DNA of 50,697 bases. Origin: Planctomycetota bacterium (lineage in GTDB: Bacteria; Planctomycetota; UBA1135; GCA-002686595). The stretch covers positions 1 to 50,697 of the forward strand of contig VGZD01000011.1 of the NCBI GenBank assembly GCA_016872715.1. The letters are read 5' to 3'. Shown here in pieces: positions 48,356-50,697 of this stretch; within the stretch, counting starts at the first letter, position 1, and every line of letters starts with the position of its first letter. The notes below the pieces were generated by a model. The model did no database searches and had not been told where the DNA came from. It was given only the letters and a program-made list of their open reading frames with translations. The translations under genes were made by a program, and so were the position numbers.

Positions 48356-48643
48356 ATGCCGATCCTGACCGTCGAGCTCGCGATCCTGCTCGCCGCCGCC
48401 TTCGCGGCCGGCGCCGTGGCCTCGTGGCTCGCACAGGACCGTCGCGCGCGCTCCGAGCACCGCCGCTTCGAGCTCGAAACGCAGCGCGTGATCGACGCCC
48501 GCCGCGAGAGCTACGAGGTGCTCGAGCGGCAGGTGCGGGCCCTCGCATCCCACGAATACGCATCCCACGAACACGCGTCCCACGCGCGCGAATGCGCCGA
48601 CCTCGCGGCGCCGCTCCCGGCGCGCGAGGGCGCGGAGCGCTAG
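48356..48643 (+). CDS. Small single-pass membrane protein with coiled-coil tail
   Basis: Ninety-five residues: an N-terminal membrane helix (about 5-25, [20 protein letters not shown]), then a charged helical tail ([32 protein letters not shown]) and a His/Glu repeat ([15 protein letters not shown]). Third codon positions are almost all G or C, as in neighbouring genes, which supports real coding. It converges with aroB, three bases between stops. It resembles no family I can name; LapA- or YtxH-like shape only. Confidence 0.55.
   Translation: MPILTVELAILLAAAFAAGAVASWLAQDRRARSEHRRFELETQRVIDARRESYEVLERQVRALASHEYASHEHASHARECADLAAPLPAREGAER
48545..48589 (+). repeat. Three 15-base tandem units in the small membrane protein gene
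   Basis: GCATCCCACGAATAC, GCATCCCACGAACAC and a diverged GCGTCCCACGCGCGA, in frame, giving [10 protein letters not shown] and ASHAR. The same period of 15 bases occurs in the anti-sigma gene. Confidence 0.75.
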
Positions 48644-48646
48644 GAC

Positions 48647-49711
48647 TCAGGCGAGCAGCGCGAGCAGCGTGGCGTCGTCGAGCACCACCGCGAGCTCGAG
48701 CGCGCCCGCCTGACGCGGCAGCACGAAGGTCGGCCGACCCGCGCGCGCCTTCTTGTCGTGGCGCATCGCGTCGAGCAGCTCGCGCGCGGCCAGGGCGCCG
48801 TGGCTCATGCGCAGCTCGCCGAGCGAACGCGGGAGCCGCAGCGTGCGCAGGAGTCGATCGACGCGCGCGCGCAGCGATCGATCCTCGAGCAGCCCCGCGC
48901 GCTCACTCGCTTGGAGTGCCAGCGCCAGACCGCACGCGACCGCGACACCGTGCGGAATCGAGCCGAAACCGGCCACCTTTTCGAGGGCGTGCGCGAAGGT
49001 GTGGCCGAGGTTGAGGGCCCTGCGCGGACCGCTCTCCCGCTCGTCGGATGCGACCACGCGCGCCTTGGCGCGCACGCACTCGGCGATCACGGGCTCGACG
49101 GCGGCGAGGTCGCGCGCCGCGAGCGCCGCCGCGCTGCGTTCCACGAGCGAGAGCAGGTCCTCGCCCTCGACCAGCGCCGCCTTGACGACCTCGCCGAGCC
49201 CCGAGCGCCACTGCTCGTCCTTCAAGGTCGCGAGCGTGCGCGTGTCGGCGAGCACCGCGCTGGGCTGGTGGAACGTGCCGACGAGGTTCTTGCCCTCGGC
49301 GAGGTTGATCGCGGTCTTGCCGCCGACCGATGCATCGACCATCGCGAGCAGCGTCGTCGGGCAGTACACGCTGCGGATGCCGCGCAGGTAGAGCGAGGCC
49401 GCCAGCCCGCCGACGTCGAGGGTCGAGCCGCCGCCCAACACCAGCGCGACGGAATCGCGGTCGAGCAACTCGTGCGCCATGCACGAGAGGATCAGCTCGA
49501 GCGTCTCCCAGTCCTTCGCCGCCTCGCCCGACGGCACGACCACGACCGACGAGCACGCCCCGAGCAACGCTCCGTGCGCCTCGTACACCGGCAGATCGAC
49601 GATGGAAAACGGCTGGCTGGGCGCGTGCGCGCGCAGCTCGTCGAGCGCGAGCGCTCCGATCACGACCGGATACGCCGCGTGGTTGGGAAGCTCGACGTCG
49701 ACGCGGATCAC
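48647..49711 (-). CDS. aroB: 3-dehydroquinate synthase, AroB
   Basis: A 354-residue NAD- and metal-dependent enzyme converting DAHP to 3-dehydroquinate in the shikimate pathway. Key features are the nucleotide region [89 protein letters not shown], and the metal His residues in [13 protein letters not shown] and [10 protein letters not shown]. All active-site motifs are intact. The start GTG overlaps the stop of the upstream hypothetical gene (GTGA), so they are translated together. Confidence 0.96.
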   Translation of the reverse strand: MIRVDVELPNHAAYPVVIGALALDELRAHAPSQPFSIVDLPVYEAHGALLGACSSVVVVPSGEAAKDWETLELILSCMAHELLDRDSVALVLGGGSTLDVGGLAASLYLRGIRSVYCPTTLLAMVDASVGGKTAINLAEGKNLVGTFHQPSAVLADTRTLATLKDEQWRSGLGEVVKAALVEGEDLLSLVERSAAALAARDLAAVEPVIAECVRAKARVVASDERESGPRRALNLGHTFAHALEKVAGFGSIPHGVAVACGLALALQASERAGLLEDRSLRARVDRLLRTLRLPRSLGELRMSHGALAARELLDAMRHDKKARAGRPTFVLPRQAGALELAVVLDDATLLALLA

Positions 49712-50694
49712 GCTTTGGCCGCCGCCTTGGTGCGCCGCTCGCGCCGACGCCGCGCGAGCTCCGCGTCGAGCTCCGAGGCCTTGGCTCGATCGCGCCGCAG
49801 CAGGTGCCAGAACAGCGCCACGATGGCGGCGAACGAGCCGCCGACGACGTAGAGCACCGTGCTGAACACGCTTTCCTTCGGCAGCGTGTAGGGTTCGAGC
49901 GCCAGCAGCACGAACACCGGCGCCTTGCGCGTTCCGCCGACCGCCTCGTACTGGTTCATGCGCACGAAGAAGCCGCGCGCGGTGACCTCGCTGCCGATCC
50001 TGTAGCCCGGATCGGGCAGCAGCGTCGTGAACTGGATCACGGGATTGGGCGTGCGCAGCCACTCGTTCGCGCCGATCCAGCCCTCGGTGAGCTGCGCGAC
50101 GCGCGCGGGATTCTCGCGCTGACGCTGGGTCCAGATGTCCTGAATGCGGCAGGGCGGGATGCGCAGCGGCAGCGCGAGGAAGCTCGACGGATCCGTGGAC
50201 AGCTCCGCCATCGCCGCCGCGTCGAGCAGGCGCGCCTTGCTCCAGTCGATCGCCGAGGGCTCGACGTCGCGCGCATAGCTCACCACGCGCCAGTATTCCT
50301 CGCGCTCGCTGGTCGAGACCTCGTCGTAGCGCCCGAAATCGTCGCCCCAGTCGCTGCGCGCGAGGCTCGCGACCTTGCCGAGCGCTGGATAGGAGACCTG
50401 CGCGCGCGGCCCGACCACCAGCGGCGCTTCGACCCACGCTCCGGCGATCTCGCGGCCGAGCGTCTTCAAGAACAGCCCGTCCACGTGCACGTAGTCGCCG
50501 TTGCCGAACTCGTAGTCGACGCACGACTGGAACACGACGAAGACGCGGCCGCCGTCGTCGAGCGTGAGCAGCGCGCGGAAGTGCGCGGGGAGCGAGCCGG
50601 CCTCGGGGAACGAGACGAACTCCGAGATTCGACCGCGCAGGCGCAGCACGCGCGCGCGCGCCGCCGCCGGATGGGCCGCGAGCTCGGCGGCCAT
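49708..50694 (-). CDS. Hypothetical protein with C-terminal membrane anchor
   Basis: At least 328 residues; the ATG at 50694 lies three bases from the window edge and the true start may be further out. The first 270 residues are soluble and strand-rich (FVSFPEAGSLPAHFRALLTL, FVVFQSCVDYEFGNGDYVHV, VIQFTTLLPDPGYRIGSEVT). One membrane helix (about 281-302, VLYVVGGSFAAIVALFWHLL) and a basic tail (ending [13 protein letters not shown]) follow. The tail orientation suggests that the large domain is outside the cytoplasm. It overlaps aroB by four bases. No family recognised; it may be linked to aroB only by transcription. Confidence 0.7.
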   Translation of the reverse strand: MAAELAAHPAAARARVLRLRGRISEFVSFPEAGSLPAHFRALLTLDDGGRVFVVFQSCVDYEFGNGDYVHVDGLFLKTLGREIAGAWVEAPLVVGPRAQVSYPALGKVASLARSDWGDDFGRYDEVSTSEREEYWRVVSYARDVEPSAIDWSKARLLDAAAMAELSTDPSSFLALPLRIPPCRIQDIWTQRQRENPARVAQLTEGWIGANEWLRTPNPVIQFTTLLPDPGYRIGSEVTARGFFVRMNQYEAVGGTRKAPVFVLLALEPYTLPKESVFSTVLYVVGGSFAAIVALFWHLLRRDRAKASELDAELARRRRERRTKAAAKA

Positions 50695-50697
50695 CGG

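Overview
The window is a GC-rich (roughly 70% G+C), densely packed bacterial chromosome segment with about 39 genes and almost no non-coding DNA. No stretch over 300 bases lacks a gene, and I see no rRNA, tRNA, CRISPR array, phage gene or insertion sequence. The organism is didermic: it has LpxA, two lipid-A-synthase N-terminal-like domains, a TolC-type outer membrane factor and a heptosyltransferase-like GT9 enzyme. Two secreted subtilases share a C-terminal domain that I associate from memory, without a search, with GC-rich Planctomycetota. I infer Planctomycetota or a close relative with moderate confidence.

Layout. 1-4113: the 3' end of a signal peptidase I gene, a convergent yaeQ, then an ECF sigma / zinc-finger anti-sigma / DUF3106-like operon. 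4215-10886: a SAM methyltransferase, two divergent paralogous GT39-type membrane glycosyltransferases, and an OmpR-type two-component pair. 10891-17960: an envelope-lipid block made of an ArnT-like GT39, a GT2, a protein with two LAB_N domains, a secreted protein of unknown function, mnmH and lpxA. 18055-25586: radical SAM and GT9 genes, a membrane protein fused to a spermidine-synthase-like domain, purF and an HNH nuclease. 25654-31075: pgeF-like, a YfhO-like membrane protein, a HAD phosphatase and a GT4 glycosyltransferase. 31226-37654: a TetR-controlled DevCAB/TolC-like export operon followed by a beta-lactamase-fold protein without its catalytic residues. 37665-44712: a sugar isomerase/dehydrogenase pair and two tandem S8 peptidases. 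44874-50697: carB, a small membrane protein, aroB and a C-terminally anchored hypothetical protein.

How the genes work together. Within operons, neighbours are joined by ATGA/GTGA or TGATG overlaps, suggesting translational coupling. At promoters, a TANNNT hexamer, usually as GCTANNNT, lies only 6-11 bases before the start codon of 13 genes, so many mRNAs are probably leaderless or nearly so. Purine (purF), pyrimidine (carB) and shikimate (aroB) biosynthesis are each represented by a single housekeeping gene. The clearest theme is envelope building: at least six glycosyltransferases, LpxA, LAB_N domains, and a Dev-type exporter that could move lipids or glycolipids. No complete new defence or mobile system is visible. 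The best candidates for something undescribed are the leaderless promoter architecture, the GT39/GT2/double-LAB_N module, the shared S8 C-terminal domain, the catalytically degenerate beta-lactamase homologue beside the exporter, and the anti-sigma factor with a triplicated motif.
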